Assembly: GCA_031772625.1 (NCBI GenBank)
Contig: CM062805.1
Location: 800,485,119-800,549,118 of the forward strand
Length of the DNA stretch: 64,000 nt
Source: Pinus tabuliformis
Taxonomy: Eukaryota; Streptophyta; Pinopsida; Pinales; Pinaceae
Direction of reading: 5' to 3'
The notes beneath the pieces were generated by a model, which was given only the letters and a program-made list of their open reading frames with translations, searched no databases and was not told the DNA's origin. The position numbers were made by a program, and so were the translations under genes. This document shows, piece after piece, positions 50,143 through 62,844 of this stretch. Numbering within the stretch: position 1 is the first letter of the stretch; each line of letters starts with the position of its first letter.

Positions 50143-52648
50143 CCACGTATTACCGAAAAATCCGCCACAACACAGAATAGGGGCACCCCTGACAACAAAT
50201 GCAAGGCTAAGGGGCAAAAGGATGAAGGAAGAAAAACGAATGAAAGAAAGAGAAACAAAGGTGCCTGCCCCCCTCATAGGAGGAGGCTCAAACAAAGAAC
50301 AATCTCCCCGAGCCCCACGCCCTCGCAAAAGCGAGTAAATGCACGGAACAACAATCAAGAAGGACTAGGGTGGCCACCTCGGGAGCTCACACTGCTTTTA
50401 ATCCTTCCCGAACACCAGCCCATAATAATTCCCCCTTTTCTCCATAGAGATAGGGACTGAAAGGAAGAAGGGAAGAAAACAAGGTGAAAGAAATAGAGAT
50501 CAAACGTGGCTACTAGCTCACAAGGGGAGGCTCAAAAAAAGCACAAGCCTCCCAAGTCCCGCGCCTTTATAAAAAGGGGGGAATTGAAGGGGACGATGAT
50601 CGAGAAGGACTAGGGTGGCCACCCCTGGAGCTCGCACTGCATTTCGTCCTTCCCAAACACCAATACACAACAATCCCACCGTTTCTCCATAAAGCTAGGG
50701 GCCAGAAGGAAGAAGGTAAGAAAACAACATGAAAGAAAGGGAGGGATATCAACCGTGGCTACTAGCTCACAAGGGGAGGCTTCAAACAAATAACAATCTT
50801 CCCCAACCCCGTGCCTTTGCAAAAAGGGGGGAACTGCAAGGGACAACGATCGAGAAGGACTAGGGTGGCCACCCCGGGAACTCGCACTGCTTTTTTTCCT
50901 TCCCAAACACTAATCCACAACAATCCCACCTTTTCTTTGTAAATCCAAGGGCCAAAAGGAAGAAGGGAAGAAAACACCATGAAAGAAAGAGAGATATCAA
51001 TTGTGGCTACCGGCTCACAAGGGGAGGCTTCAAATAGAGAACAAGATTCCCCAGCCCCGTGCCTTCCCAAAAAGGGGGGAACTATAGGGGACAATGATCG
51101 AGAAGGACTAGGGTGGCCACCCTAGGAACTTGCACTATTTTTCATCCTTCCTGAACACCAATCCGCAACAATCCCACCTTTTCTCCGTAAAGCCAGGGGC
51201 CAAAAGGAAGAAGGGAAGAAAACAACATGAAAGAAAGGGAGATATCAAACATGTCTACCGGCTCACAAGGGGAGGCTCAAACAGGGAACAAGCTTCCCCA
51301 ACCCCGTGCCTTCACAAAAATGGGGGAACTATAGGGGATGACGATCGAGAAGAACTAGGGTGGCCACCCCCAGAACTCACATTGCTTTTTGTCCTTCCTG
51401 AACACCAATCCAGAACAATCCCACCTTTTCTCCATAAAGCTAGGGGCCAAAGCAAGAAGGGAAGAAAACAACATTAAAGTAAGAGATATCAAATGTGGCT
51501 ACTGGCTCACAACGAAGGCTCAAATAGAGAACAAGCTTCCCAAACCCCATGCCTTCGCAAAAACGGGGGAACTGTAGAGGATGGTGATCAAGAAGGACTA
51601 GGGTGGCCACCTCGGGAGCTTGCACTACTTTTCATCCTTCTCGAACACCAATCCACAACAATCCCACCTCTTCTCCATAAAGCTAGGGGTAAAAGGAAGA
51701 AGGGAAGAAAACAACACCAAAGAAACAAGGATCCCAAGAAAAGAGAGATTCTTAACAGCACGCCAAGTAGTTGTCCGCTAACCAAAAAGAAATAAAAAAA
51801 TGCACACAATCAAAAAGCATCCCACCTCTTCAAACCCTCCCACATACATTACATTACATCACCCTTTCTAGCTTAACAACATAACAAACAACAATCAAAC
51901 AACCAAGCAAACAAATCACAACCTAAACTTGACCACTAGAAAAGACAAGTGCCGCGACGAGACCAGTGTCTGGAGCCCGTTATTGAGAGTTAAACAACCC
52001 CCCAACCCAACACAAGGCTTCAAATGACAAATAGACTACTAATAACAAACCTGCCCTACTATTGCACCCCTCCGTGTACAAAAAACCCAACAACCTTTCC
52101 AGCGAGAAAGTCAATGGGGGTCAAGAATTAAACTCTGAAGAGGAGTTGTCACGGGCTGACACTCAATACTGGAGAAAGCCATGGGCCACAAATACATCAG
52201 TGGTGCAAGGCCACTAAAGAGAGGGATGTCTGCAAAGCGCACACCACGAAACAAAGAAATGACCAAGTCCCACAAAAAACTCACAATCCAAATGGAGGAA
52301 CAAAGACACAACCCACTACTTCTTTTTCCCTTAGAAGGGGAGTGGCTCATGAGAGGATGAGGAATTCCATAGATCACAAAGGCATGAGATAAGATTGCCA
52401 CCCTCATGCCCATTGGCCAGGAAAATTGCGATCTCAATGAAGCTTAGACCGAGCAAGGGGTTTTTCATTCCCTGGACACCCAACCCTTCCGCGAGGGCAT
52501 GTCAAGGAGCAGTTGGGAGGACTAGGGCAGCCAGCCCAATGGGTTGAACCGCTCTTCATCCATCCCATACTGACCCAACCTCGATAATTTCCCCTCACGG
52601 AAGGATTGAGCTACCAGGTGCATGCGCAACCACTCCCTCGACCCAACT
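50143..52648 (-). other. Degenerate ITS1, part adjoining 5.8S
   Basis: Contains the conifer-type subrepeats (50220-51840) and then ~800 bp of unique ITS1. Element 4 interrupts it at CAACT (52644-52648) and it resumes at 62389. Total ITS1 is about 2.96 kb. Runs of minus and plus frames here are repeats of the same accident, not genes. Confidence 0.8.
50220..51840 (-). repeat. ITS1 tandem subrepeats, six copies of ~247 bp
   Basis: The core GGCCACCCTAGTC (minus) recurs with its plus-strand GACTAGGGTGGCC starting at 50363, 50608, 50858, 51106, 51353 (AACTAGGG variant) and 51596. This core is known from Pinaceae ITS1 subrepeats. A weaker relative lies near 52517. Confidence 0.9.
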
Positions 52649-53682
52649 TGTTATAGACATTTTTGTGCCTTGCAGCACCAAGCATGGAATGTCCATAAAC
52701 CAAGGGATCCTAAGTACCTAAAAGTGTTGTTCCGACTCCTAAAGGAACAAGGTCAACAAATTACGGCTTCTCCCAGAAGTTCTCCACCAGAAACTGCTCA
52801 GAATCAGTCAAATCAGGATCATTTCAGCTGCTCCACTGGCTAGCTGCGTTGCATAGCGCCCAAATACACTAGCTAGGTGCGTTGCAACACACCTAAATGC
52901 ACTATCAGGGTGTGTTGAGCGGGAAATGACAAATGGCAGTGCCATTCCACGAGGTGGAAAGACTATGGAAGCTTCCAAAATCTTCTCCAATGACACTTAC
53001 CTCACTGAATTTGACCAAGGATGAGTAAGAGGCTCTCAGTCTCCAAGTGGAAGCAAGAAATGATAGAGAGAAGACACTAGTCAAATCATAAGCTGACTCA
53101 TCCTCCTTGCATACATCTATATATGGATCCTACATCCCAGAGATCCAAAGGCTAGAATTTTGTGCATTGCAAGGAATTGCTGTTGGTTTTGAGATAGAGA
53201 TCAGAGTATTGGGTGATTTATGCTTTGTTGGAGGTGAAGAAGGGGCTTCTTTGCTAGGAGGTTGATGCTAGATCAGGAATCATCGGTTGTAACTCCTCCT
53301 GGATCTTCTTGTTATATCAATAAAACTATTTGAGTTTCTCCTACATGGTTGTGTATCATTGATGCTTGTTACATTTGTATGTTTAGCTTAAATCTGATCC
53401 TAAGCTTTTTATGAATATAGATCCATGTCTTTGTGTAGTTTTCTTCTTCTGTGATCTTATAGGAACTTGGTGAAGCTGGGCAAGTAAGGGAGCAGGTAGC
53501 TGGAACCTGTCAAAGAAGAGAGGGATTGTATTAAAGGATTAGCGCAAGACACAGGTCGGTTCTTTCTATCCCCCTCTATCTTTAAAGGAAATACAAAAGT
53601 AGTTTTCTCTATTTGTTTCTAAGGCAGCTGTCACACCTTAGTGGGATAGAGCAGTTCTAAATAGACACTTTTCCCGGTAACA
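52649..53682 (+). repeat. Element 4 5' LTR
   Basis: TGTTATAGAC to CCCGGTAACA, TATATATGG near 53119. Words TGCGTTGCA at 52845-52853 and 52878-52886. Confidence 0.92.
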
Positions 53683-53685
53683 AAA

Positions 53686-53703
53686 TGGCGAATCCGCTGG
53701 GGA
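53686..53703 (+). promoter_or_regulatory. Primer binding site of element 4
   Basis: TGGCGAATCCGCTGGGGA, three bases after the LTR, one base different from element 1. Confidence 0.75.
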
Positions 53704-55420
53704 AGATTGTCTAATTAGTTTATTTCTGTATCTTTTTGTTGTTTGTTTCATAAACTTATAAGTAGCATTCGAACTGCATTTGCCATAACAAATGCAAAGT
53801 AGACATCTGCTACTTAAATCCATTCACTGGATCTGTTTATGATTTGAACAGCTGATTCACAAATGATCTGATTGCCCTTTGTGATAGCTCTTAGACCCTC
53901 CTTAGATCTACCCCCTGATTGTGCATTACTGATTTCTTTTACTCGGCCAAAAACCAAATACTAAACTGTAAACTGTGACCCAGAACCCAGATAGAATTCT
54001 CGTTTCTGCCCCAGCGCAGGTACTGTGAAGAGTTCCTGCATTTCAGCACAGTTCCCGAGAGGCCAACCTGCGCTGCAATCCAGTTTCTCTGTGTTACAGG
54101 TGTGCTGATTAGACTAGCCCTGTGTAGCTGAGGTTCTTGTGCTTCATTCTTTCCAGTTTTGTCTCTAATTTTTGCAGCCTATGATCAGTGTATGTGTCTG
54201 TTTAAAAACCCCTTTTCCTTGCTGTAATTCCGCCTCCTTTGTACAAAAAGACTATAGATGTTTTTGTGTGTTTGTTGAGTGGTTTACAGTTTTCCATTGC
54301 AAAAGTAGAATAGTCGTACTGTCGTCCTTTGATTTAGATCTGTTGCAAGTGTCGATTTTGATCATAGGAGAAAGTTTGATTGCTGTTGATGGTCGACTAG
54401 ACTTTTACTTTTGCCTTTGGTCTGAATTTATGTTTTTCTAGTGTCAAAAATGAGTGTTTATTTCAAAATCGTAAAGCGTCGTAATCATCTTTATCTTTTG
54501 ATTTCGAAAAGAATCTTGTTTGTGTTTGACGCTTGAAAGCAAATTCAATTTTGTACATCAACTTTCTTTTTAGCATCAATATTAAGAAAGTCGAAAACAA
54601 ATACATGCACATGTGCATTTGCATATTAACAGTGTGTTTGGCTTGATTTAGGAAAGTGCATTTACAGTGTGCTTTTTGCTCTTTGTGAAAAGATTGTGTC
54701 TTTCTTTTCCCCTTGTAGCTAGGATTTTCATTGTTGAAAAGAGATAAAAGTTTGCTTATCATCTTTAGATTGCATTTTAGGAATTACATCTACATCACGT
54801 GGTGAACCCAAAAGGCAAACTTCATAAGAAAGATCAACTTGAAATAAATTCAATGAATCTAACAACGCTTTGGAACTTAACGCACAACATTTAGAGGTCT
54901 AGGCTAGAGACGTATTCCGGCATCGTAAAGCCTGGTAACTGTTGTCCTCACTGATGGTTGGGTGATTCCTCCACTTTGAGACGATAAGTGCCAGTACGGA
55001 CTTGTGCTCCCACGTACCGTCGAGTATATATTGGGAGACCCCTATAGGCTTAAATCCTTTATCCATAGGAAGCTGTGTCTGCCGCCCTATTGATCGCAAT
55101 GCACTGAACACAACATTCGGGAAGATTGATTGCCGTACCATAAAAAGTATTCTGTAGTTTTGCGATTGGTTTGGTACTCCCTCTACCTAGATCTCTAGAG
55201 CAGTCCCTTTCGTTCCTTTTTAGACTCCTTAACGGAAAAGGTCCATCTGAGCACTTGTCACTTCAGGCTCATTAAAAATCGAAGGAGACTAGAGTCATCT
55301 TTTGTTTTTTCTCGACTCTTAAAAACTGAAAAAACAAGTTGTGTCAAAAGCGTCTAAAATTCATCTAATTCAGAAACATAATTCCCCTTTTTATTTTAGT
55401 TGATCGAGTAATCCGCAATC
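53704..55420 (+). other. 5' leader of element 4
   Basis: No gene. It has word copies (GCGCAG at 54013, TGCGCTGCA at 54069), the ~260-bp block shared with element 3 (54885-55140), hairpin-array units (55210-55350) and a TTTTATTTTAG splice-acceptor-like sequence ~20 bases before gag. Confidence 0.6.
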
Positions 55421-58222
55421 GTGGAAAAAATTCAATTGAAACCCCGTCGTTCGCGGAGGCTTACGAGTCAACCGACTTTGTCTCCGGAATCGAAACCAGT
55501 ACGGACAAAGCGAACTCGTTTAACCGGTTCCAAATCTCCTATTAAAGTTAGAACAAGTGTTCCAACGACATCAGAAGACTCCGGTTACTCCAAACATTTC
55601 TGGAATCCCTACCTCTACAGAAGAAGTTCAACAGCCACAGAGGGACAACGATACTGATCCTAGTCTGAGAGTAAACACTTGTGTTACCGAATCAGTTCCA
55701 TCTACAACCGGTTCGGAGAGTCTTTCTCTTCAGACATCTGTCATTGTCGATTCCATACCTTCTTCGGCACCAGAAATATTTTACGGACCTGACGGTCTTC
55801 CCCTTCCACGTGGTCTGATTGCAATTGAAGAAATTGTAGAAGATCCTCAAACAAGTACTCCAACGCACTTTGGAGTCAGGATCACTCTATATTCTTCTTC
55901 ATCAGAAGTTAGTCTACCATCAGCGGAAGCTCCTGTAGAATCGCTAGGTAATCTTTTGGATAGACTACAAATGTCTGAACAACCGTCAACATCTAGGACT
56001 GTGTCATCTGACACAGCAACGACAGAACTTCCTGCTATCACTCCTACAATGTTCGCCGGCATACCATCTATCCCGACTAGCTCTCAGCCGCTAGAAGGAG
56101 CCCATTCAGGGGTTATTACGACAGTATGGTCCGTTCCTATTTGTTCATCCGGAATAATATCCGGGAACTCTTATGTTGAGTCTCAACAAATTGATCCATT
56201 TGGAGGTCAATTTGGGCAGTCCGGTCCCCCAGGACAAACAATTCCCTGGAGTTCTGGATTACCACCGTATGGGGGGCAGTATGCCCTTTCATTACCCCCT
56301 CCGGGAGGATATCCATATGGGAGTTCACAACAACATTCAGGTTACACTGGAATTACCTCAAGTGGTTGGGTACCTATACTACCTCAACAACCAAGAGTTG
56401 TGTATTCGATGCAACAATGTGTACCTATGTCGAATATCCCGACTACACCAGCTATTGTGACGGTGTCACAAGTTCAAACACTGCCTGTTGTATGCCAACC
56501 TCAGGTTTCTCAGGTTGTAATGCAATAGCCCCTTGACCCTGCGACTCAACCACAATCGCCGACTGGTGGGGCGACACAGGTCCAGACGGGTACAATTACC
56601 CCTCACCTTGGTCCAACGGTTAGCATAGCGCAAGAGCACATGGCTTCACAACCATGGCTGATGCAATACCAACAACCACAATTCCAACAAGTATACCAAG
56701 GTTCTGAGCAGCAAATCTTTGCGAACAGTGGGCAGCCGTACATTCAAAACGGTCAAAATCAACCATTTTATAATGGTCATGTCCACCAACCTTACCAAAC
56801 ATACCAGCATCAAATGCATTATGCTGGTATGTAAAGACCAACTGCTCAGGCAATACCCTCTTATCCTAAGTATGCTTCACCTAACCTGAATCAGCAGTTA
56901 CCCTTTGTGGCAACCTTAGAGTTACCTGATTTAAATCGGTTAACAAACGATCCAATTGCTTACGCCCCTTGGTGACCAGCGATTTCGCATAAACTTCCAT
57001 AAGATATTCCTAAATTTAATGGAAATCCGGGTGAAGATCCATCGAATCACGTGATGACATTTCATCTATGGTGTTCATCAAACACCCTAAATGATGATTC
57101 GATAAGACTTCGCCTCTTTCAGAGGACGTTAACGGGTCCAGTGGCAAAATGGTACATTGAATTGCCTAGCGCTTCTTTCGACAACTTCAGTACCTTAGCC
57201 ACAACCTTTTTAACCCATTTTCAATTACTGATAAGGTACGAAACAGGAACATAACTCCTTACCAACTTCAAACAGACAACGGCCACTCACATATCTGATC
57301 ATATACATGAATGGCGACGTCGTCGTAGGATGGTAAAAATGTACGTCCCCGATCAGCTATTAGCTGAATGGTTTATCAAGTCATTACTGCCTTCCATCAC
57401 GGAAGATGTGGCAAAGGGGGGAGTTGTAACAAAAGAGCAAGTTATCGCTCGTGCACAATATCTGGACTTGATTTATACTCAGTCCGGCACGCTCCACGAC
57501 AAAATACCTGACGCCCCTAGACTGGAATTCTCAATTCCTCCTCCTCCTAAATCAAACAAGGACTCTCATGCCGGCGATGGCGTGATTGGAACGACAGACA
57601 CAAAATCGACAAAGGCTACATCCAAAAAGGCCCGTAATATTTCAGGTAAAAATGCAAAAGACGAACTTCTTGCTTCAGAAGTAAATACCGTATCGACAGA
57701 TAAAGGCAAAGAAACCAAACAACCAAGAAGCAAGAAGAATGGCAAAGGGAAGAAGAAGAAACAGGAGGGATCATCACCTGAAAAATCTTCTTCAAACCCT
57801 CCTGGAAATAGGAAACCAAAATATCCATGCTTTATATGCGATGAGGATCATCGGACAGCAGACTGTCCATACAAAGCTGAGGTTAAAAAATTCTTCAAGA
57901 ATTCAAAAACCTCCGCAATGTTAACTGATCCGTTTCCAAATCCAGGAACAAATCTGGTTGAAAGTGGAAATGCTTCCCTGTCTCAAGTGCTAATGTTGTC
58001 GGTTTCAAAACAGCAAAATGATGCTTTGATATCGACAAGGAACAAATATTATGGGAATCCACAGCTGTCGAACAACAAGGATAAAGATCAACTGAGTAGT
58101 TCGACAACAACTTCGACAGAAGTTGTGCCACCCACCATTCCTAAATTAACGATAAAACCGCAAAAGGGAGTAGTACGCAAGTCGACATTCCCCGCGCTAG
58201 AGCGGCAGAACATTATAACATA
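55421..58222 (+). pseudogene. Gag of element 4, broken
   Basis: Begins at GTG 55421 (EKIQLKPRRSRRLTSQP), matching the RRSRR start of element 1, which also begins at GTG. After a shift near 55580 it reads LPRGLIAIEEIVED and a Ser/Thr/Pro- and Gln-rich region. Stops occur near 56526 and 56832. Capsid domain pieces follow (NHVMTFHLWCSSNTLNDDS, WYIELPSASFDNFS; stop near 57252), then HIHEWRRRRRMVKMYVPDQ and a zinc knuckle CFICDEDHRTADC (about 57830-57868). A shift near 58185 separates it from protease. With five or more lesions it is inactive. Confidence 0.85.
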
Positions 58223-58807
58223 GTGGAAGATTTGGCCCAATCGCCATTCGCTATGTCGACTCTTGAAGTACTACAAAATTGCCCATCCCAAAGGCAGGCT
58301 TTATTATCAGCCATTGGTGGGATTGACCCAAAGGATTCCAATCTTGTATCCTTCGATCATAAAGGATACGATCCTCAGTTACCAGCTCAACTAGCTTTCC
58401 TTATTCAAGTGAAATCCCTCAACAAAACTATTCATCGAACAATTATTGATGAGGGGGCATCTACTTGCATTATGTCGATGAGTTGCTGGAAAACTTTAGG
58501 ATCTCCAACCTTGTCGCGATCTTCGACGACATTAAAAGCATTTGACGGAAGGACATATACCCCATATGGTATCCTAAATAACTTGAAAGTTGAACTAGGG
58601 GGAAAAACGGTAGAAATAGATGTTGAAGTCATCGATGGGAATCTTGATTACAACATCCTACTAGGAAGACCATGGATTTATGCCATGGCAGCTGTTGTGT
58701 CGACCTATTTTAGAAAGATTGCATTTCCCTTTCAAGGAGGGATTACAATCGTTGATCAACAAACTTCCTCCCCAATGGTTCTCAAGTTACTGGAAGCATT
58801 ACCATGA
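58223..58807 (+). CDS. Aspartic protease of element 4
   Basis: Open frame matching element 1 residues ~1065-1260: LEVLQNCPSQRQALLSAIGG, IIDEGASTCIMSMSCW, GKTVEIDVEVIDGNLDYN, ILLGRPW. The active-site box is DEG, as in elements 1 and 3. It is the best-preserved part of the element, but it lies between a frameshift and a stop, so separate translation would need the internal ATG. Confidence 0.8.
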   Translation: MEDLAQSPFAMSTLEVLQNCPSQRQALLSAIGGIDPKDSNLVSFDHKGYDPQLPAQLAFLIQVKSLNKTIHRTIIDEGASTCIMSMSCWKTLGSPTLSRSSTTLKAFDGRTYTPYGILNNLKVELGGKTVEIDVEVIDGNLDYNILLGRPWIYAMAAVVSTYFRKIAFPFQGGITIVDQQTSSPMVLKLLEALP

Positions 58808-59358
58808 TCCATGGAAGCCCCCGTTCGCTTCAGAATATCGGAGTAGGCCTACTGAAAGATCCTATATTAATGGAAACTTTCACTCTCCCACCTCCAATTA
58901 ATCTGGTGGAAGTAGCGTCGATAGGAACCTACAACATGATATCTTCTACAAAGATCTCAGAAAATGATATCGACATGGATCATGCAGTGGTTTTGCCCCC
59001 AAGCCCAATAGAAATATTATAGCAATCAATGTTTCTAGCATGGGAGGCCAACCCAAATCAACGCTCATCAAGCGTTTGGATAGATAGGTCTAGAGAATAT
59101 GGTACTCCTTCAGATCCTTGGTCGCGAGTGCATGTCATCGGCGAAGGAATTGTCGAATCAATGGTAAGTGAAGGAGCACCATGGAATGATTCCCACCATC
59201 GTTCTCTTCTTCCAGATTGTGGAGAAGATACTCAAAATGACTTTTATCATCCTTCAGTTTTTTATTTTCTATCAAATACTATAAACACGGTGGATTATGA
59301 GGATAGTTATTTTACTGTGTCAACCTTATTAAAAAATGAAACAAATCCCCAAAGGTAA
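58808..59358 (+). pseudogene. Post-protease linker of element 4
   Basis: Two frames (58804-59022 and 59029-59358) separated by a stop match the element 1 linker: NIGVGLLKDPILMETF, MVSEGAPWNDSHHRSLLPD, FYHPSVFYF. The match ends where element 1 approaches RT, so the element lost or never had RT. Confidence 0.7.
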
Positions 59359-61328
59359 ACCTTCATTCCAACCACCGAATTGAATGCAATGAAGCGTGGG
59401 GGGCATGCACCTTGATTTGAGTTATTATGCTGGGGGCATGCAAACTTATCGAGCAGTGTTACTGCAAGGTTCAAGCTCGTTAAAAAATAAACCTGGACCG
59501 AGAAAATATTTCCACCTGCGTTTAAGCTCGTTAAAAAATGAACTATTCCCCGGTAAATAACCACCGTGAATGTAGTACTTTAGCCATTAAAGCCTTGGTC
59601 GTGTTTGCATCGTCACCTCCACTTTTACATTGGCCGATCGTTCACCTCCATTTGATTGTTTACCCATTTTGGGGAACAGCTGCGAAGAGTGATTTCACTA
59701 GCCATCCTTGTGACATTGCCGTGATTGGAAAATTCCAAACCTTACCTGGAATCAGCTGCTACCCATTTTATCACTCGTTCCTCAAAAGACGAGTCTCCTT
59801 TAAGCTCTTTTCAACTGACTCGTAAAATATGAAAATATTGCCGAGCCATTGGCCTCTCCAGCTCGTTAAAGGGACAGGAAGCGCTATCCCTCCTCTAGAT
59901 TTTAATCTTTTTGGATTGGAGGGATTATTACACAAAAAGATCGAGCGCTTGTTTTGTTCGGCTCGTTAAAACTATCGAAAATTCATCCCTTCTGTATTGT
60001 TTTATACTTTTTCGAACTTAAGGGATTAGATGACGAAAAAGGAATTTTGGAGTTACCTTTACGTACCTTTTCAGACTCTCTAAAAATGAAAAGGACCGAG
60101 TTATCTTTGTCGTTAAACTCGTTAAAAAGATTAATAGCGACAAACTTGTCTTTAGACGAGAACGAGTTTCACTATCGCTAGGCTCGTTAAAACATAGCGA
60201 TGGGTTTGCCCGAAGGGAAAATTATAGAACAAGCATATGTTATCCTCCTCAAGCTTGACAAAAATAAAGAGGTACTGGTCAGCAATGACTGGGTTAAAAT
60301 TGGGAAGAAAAATCAAAGAATCTTTATTGGTAGCAAGTCACTCTTGAACATGACACTTCCACTCCGTGTCCGAGTCGGGTTGGGTTGTTTCATTCACCGG
60401 TCACGCCATACCATCCACATTTGGGGTAAATGCTACCAATCCATCACATAAGTGTCGCCGACATGTTCAAGAGAAGTCATCCAGAGAAGTCACTTGTGTC
60501 CCATCCACTACCATACATCATACTTCATTCTTTCATGACCGCCATCCTGAACCGTATATCATCAGATTGTTTTCACCTCCATCAAAATCATTTGCTCCGT
60601 TCCGTGTCATTGATGTGGGATTCATTAAGGCCCTCCTTTGACGAATCACTTCTTGTCGACATCAGCTCATTATCCAAGAAGTTGGTCTAGGAACACCTCG
60701 TTTAGTACTTTGAAGCTTGCATGCCTCAATGGCAAGTTTCTCACTTCCGGCGACAGGTTTACATCAATGGCCTTCGATCGAAAGATTTTTCGTGGTGTTC
60801 GACGCCAAGTCCTTTATTCACACCACGTGAATTGTACTGTAGTACCTTGAGGGTCATTATCATTATCGGTGATTCCTCTCGTGCTTGTTAACAATTTACA
60901 TCATTGACTGGTAATCAAGCGATGTCTTTCCATGTTCGACTTCAGAACATTTCTCACATGGATCGACTTGTACTTCGAGTGAAGATCGGAAGAGATTGAA
61001 GACCCCAGATCTAGTTTCATCCATTTGGGCTGCGATATATATTCAGGAAAATAAAGACATTAAATGTACAACATTGCAGCACAGATAATCATCCTACCAA
61101 AAGGATGATGGCTCTATCAGAAACATCAGTCTACACTCAGACGATTGTTGTCCTATGTACATTAAAATGAATTTATAAAGCTGAGCATGGGAATGCCTGC
61201 CTCAGCTAGATCATGAAAAACAATATGAAGATAATGTATTGTATTGTATCTTATTACAGGTCTCCTCCCAGCATTGAAAGAACTTCGTATCCTCATAATA
61301 AAGCATTTCACCCGATTAATGGCCTCAT
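59359..61328 (+). other. Element 4 3' noncoding region
   Basis: No gene. It has two polypurine-tract-like G-runs (59398-59407, 59431-59440), two copies of the 51-bp repeat type (59445-59545), a hairpin array (59790-60210), the conserved block (60230-60280) and ~1 kb homologous to element 3. Confidence 0.7.
60230..60280 (+). promoter_or_regulatory. Conserved 3'-region block (element 4 copy)
   Basis: Core identical to that of element 3 and to the cores at 1408 and 5651, despite the broken coding region nearby. Confidence 0.55.
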
Positions 61329-61343
61329 ACTTTAGGGGGAAAC
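61329..61343 (+). promoter_or_regulatory. Polypurine tract of element 4
   Basis: ACTTTAGGGGGAAAC directly before the 3' LTR. Confidence 0.8.
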
Positions 61344-62383
61344 TGTTATAGACATTTTTGTCCCTTGCAACACTAAGCATGGAATGTCCATAAACCAAGG
61401 GATCCTAAGTCCCTAAAAGTGTTGTTCTGACCCCTAAAGGAACAAGGTCAACAAATTACAGCTTCTCCCAGAAGTTCTCCACCAGAAACTGCTCAGAATC
61501 AGTCAAATTAGGACCATTTCAACTGCTCCACTGGCTAGCTGCGTTGCATAGCACCCAAATACACTAGCTAGGTGCATTGAAACGAACCTAAATGCACTAT
61601 CAGGGTGCGTTGAGTGGGAAATGACAAATGGCAGTGCCATTCCGCGAGGTGGAAAGACCATGGAATCTTCCAGAATCTTCTCCAATGACACTTGCCTCAC
61701 TGAATTCGACCAAGGATGAGTAAGAGGCTCTCAGTCTCCAAGTGGAAGCAAGAACTGATAGAGAGAAGACACTAGTCAAATCATAAGCTGACTCATCCTC
61801 CTTGCATACATATATATATGGATCCCTCATCCCAGAGATCCAGAGGCTAGAATTTTGTTCATTGCAAGGAATTGCTGTTGGTTTTGAGATAGAGATCATA
61901 GTATTGGTTGATTTATGCTTTGTTGGAGGTGAAGAAGGGGCTTCTTTGCTGGGAGGTTGATGATGGATCAGGAATCATCGATTGTAACTCCTCCTGGATC
62001 TTCTTGTTATATCAATAAAACTATTTGAGTTTCTCCTACATGCTTGTGTATCATTGATGCTTGTTACATTTGTATGTTTAGCTTAAATCTGATCCTAAGC
62101 TTTTTATGAATATAGATCCATGTCTTTGTGTAGTTTTATTCTTCTGTGATCTTACAGGAACTTGGTGAAGCTGGGCAAGTAAGGGAGCAGGTAGCTGGAA
62201 GCTGTCAAAGAAGAGAGGGATTGTATCAAAGGATTAGCGCAAGACACAGGTCGGTTCTTTCTATCCCCCTCTATCTTCAATTCATAAAGGAAATACAAAA
62301 GTAGTTTTCTCAGTTTGTTTCTAAGGCAGCTGTCACACCTTAGTGGGATAGAGCAGTTTTAATAGACACTTTTCCCGGTAACA
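61344..62383 (+). repeat. Element 4 3' LTR
   Basis: 1040 bp. Near its end it has a few extra bases (CTTCAATTCATAAAGG) relative to the 5' LTR, where element 3 also has TTCATAAAGG. The 5' copy therefore suffered a deletion. Confidence 0.92.
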
Positions 62384-62388
62384 CAACT

Positions 62389-62844
62389 GCCTGGAAAAAA
62401 TCTCACCCAAGCAACACATCAACCACCACCGCCCTTTTGACAGAACCAACTATGGAGGCCCACACCCTTGGCCCATTCCTTCCAATGAACAAAAGACCGA
62501 GCACCTTCACTATGAATGAATATAAATTTATCCATCGTATTTCCCAAGAACCTCAACTGCAGCAACCATGCCCGGTAGAATAGATCGTCAGAAGGGCCCC
62601 CAAGAAACAAGCTTCCAAACCCCCTACAAAAACACATTGGGGGAAAGAAAAACAAAGGATGGGTGGAACAAGCACAAGCATGGCCTGCAAGGACACACAC
62701 GAAAAATCAAGCGTTACCTTAAGAGAAGAAACCAACAATGTTCCCAGCAAACACCAAACCCGCTCCCCTAGAGACACACCACACAGTCCTACATTGCAAT
62801 CAAAACCCAACCAACCTGAACCAAAAAAGAAAACCCCTGCTATA
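62389..62844 (-). other. Degenerate ITS1, part adjoining 18S
   Basis: Continuation of the ITS1 interrupted by element 4 up to the 18S 3' end. No subrepeat core is seen here. Confidence 0.75.

Larger units (their letters stand above)
52649..62383 (+). mobile_element. Element 4: non-autonomous gag/protease Tat-type element
   Basis: 9.7-kb element with LTRs 52649-53682 and 61344-62383 and perfect CAACT duplications (52644-52648, 62384-62388). The LTRs are related to those of element 3 and differ from each other at many scattered sites, so it is older than element 1. It has gag with capsid and knuckle, protease and the linker after protease, but ends before RT. Frames carry several stops and shifts. 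Confidence 0.92.

Noticed and set aside
50220-51800. Overlapping plus and minus frames of ~60-110 codons with similar sequences
   Set aside because: They come from ITS1 subrepeats. The similar peptides reflect DNA repeats, not a protein family.
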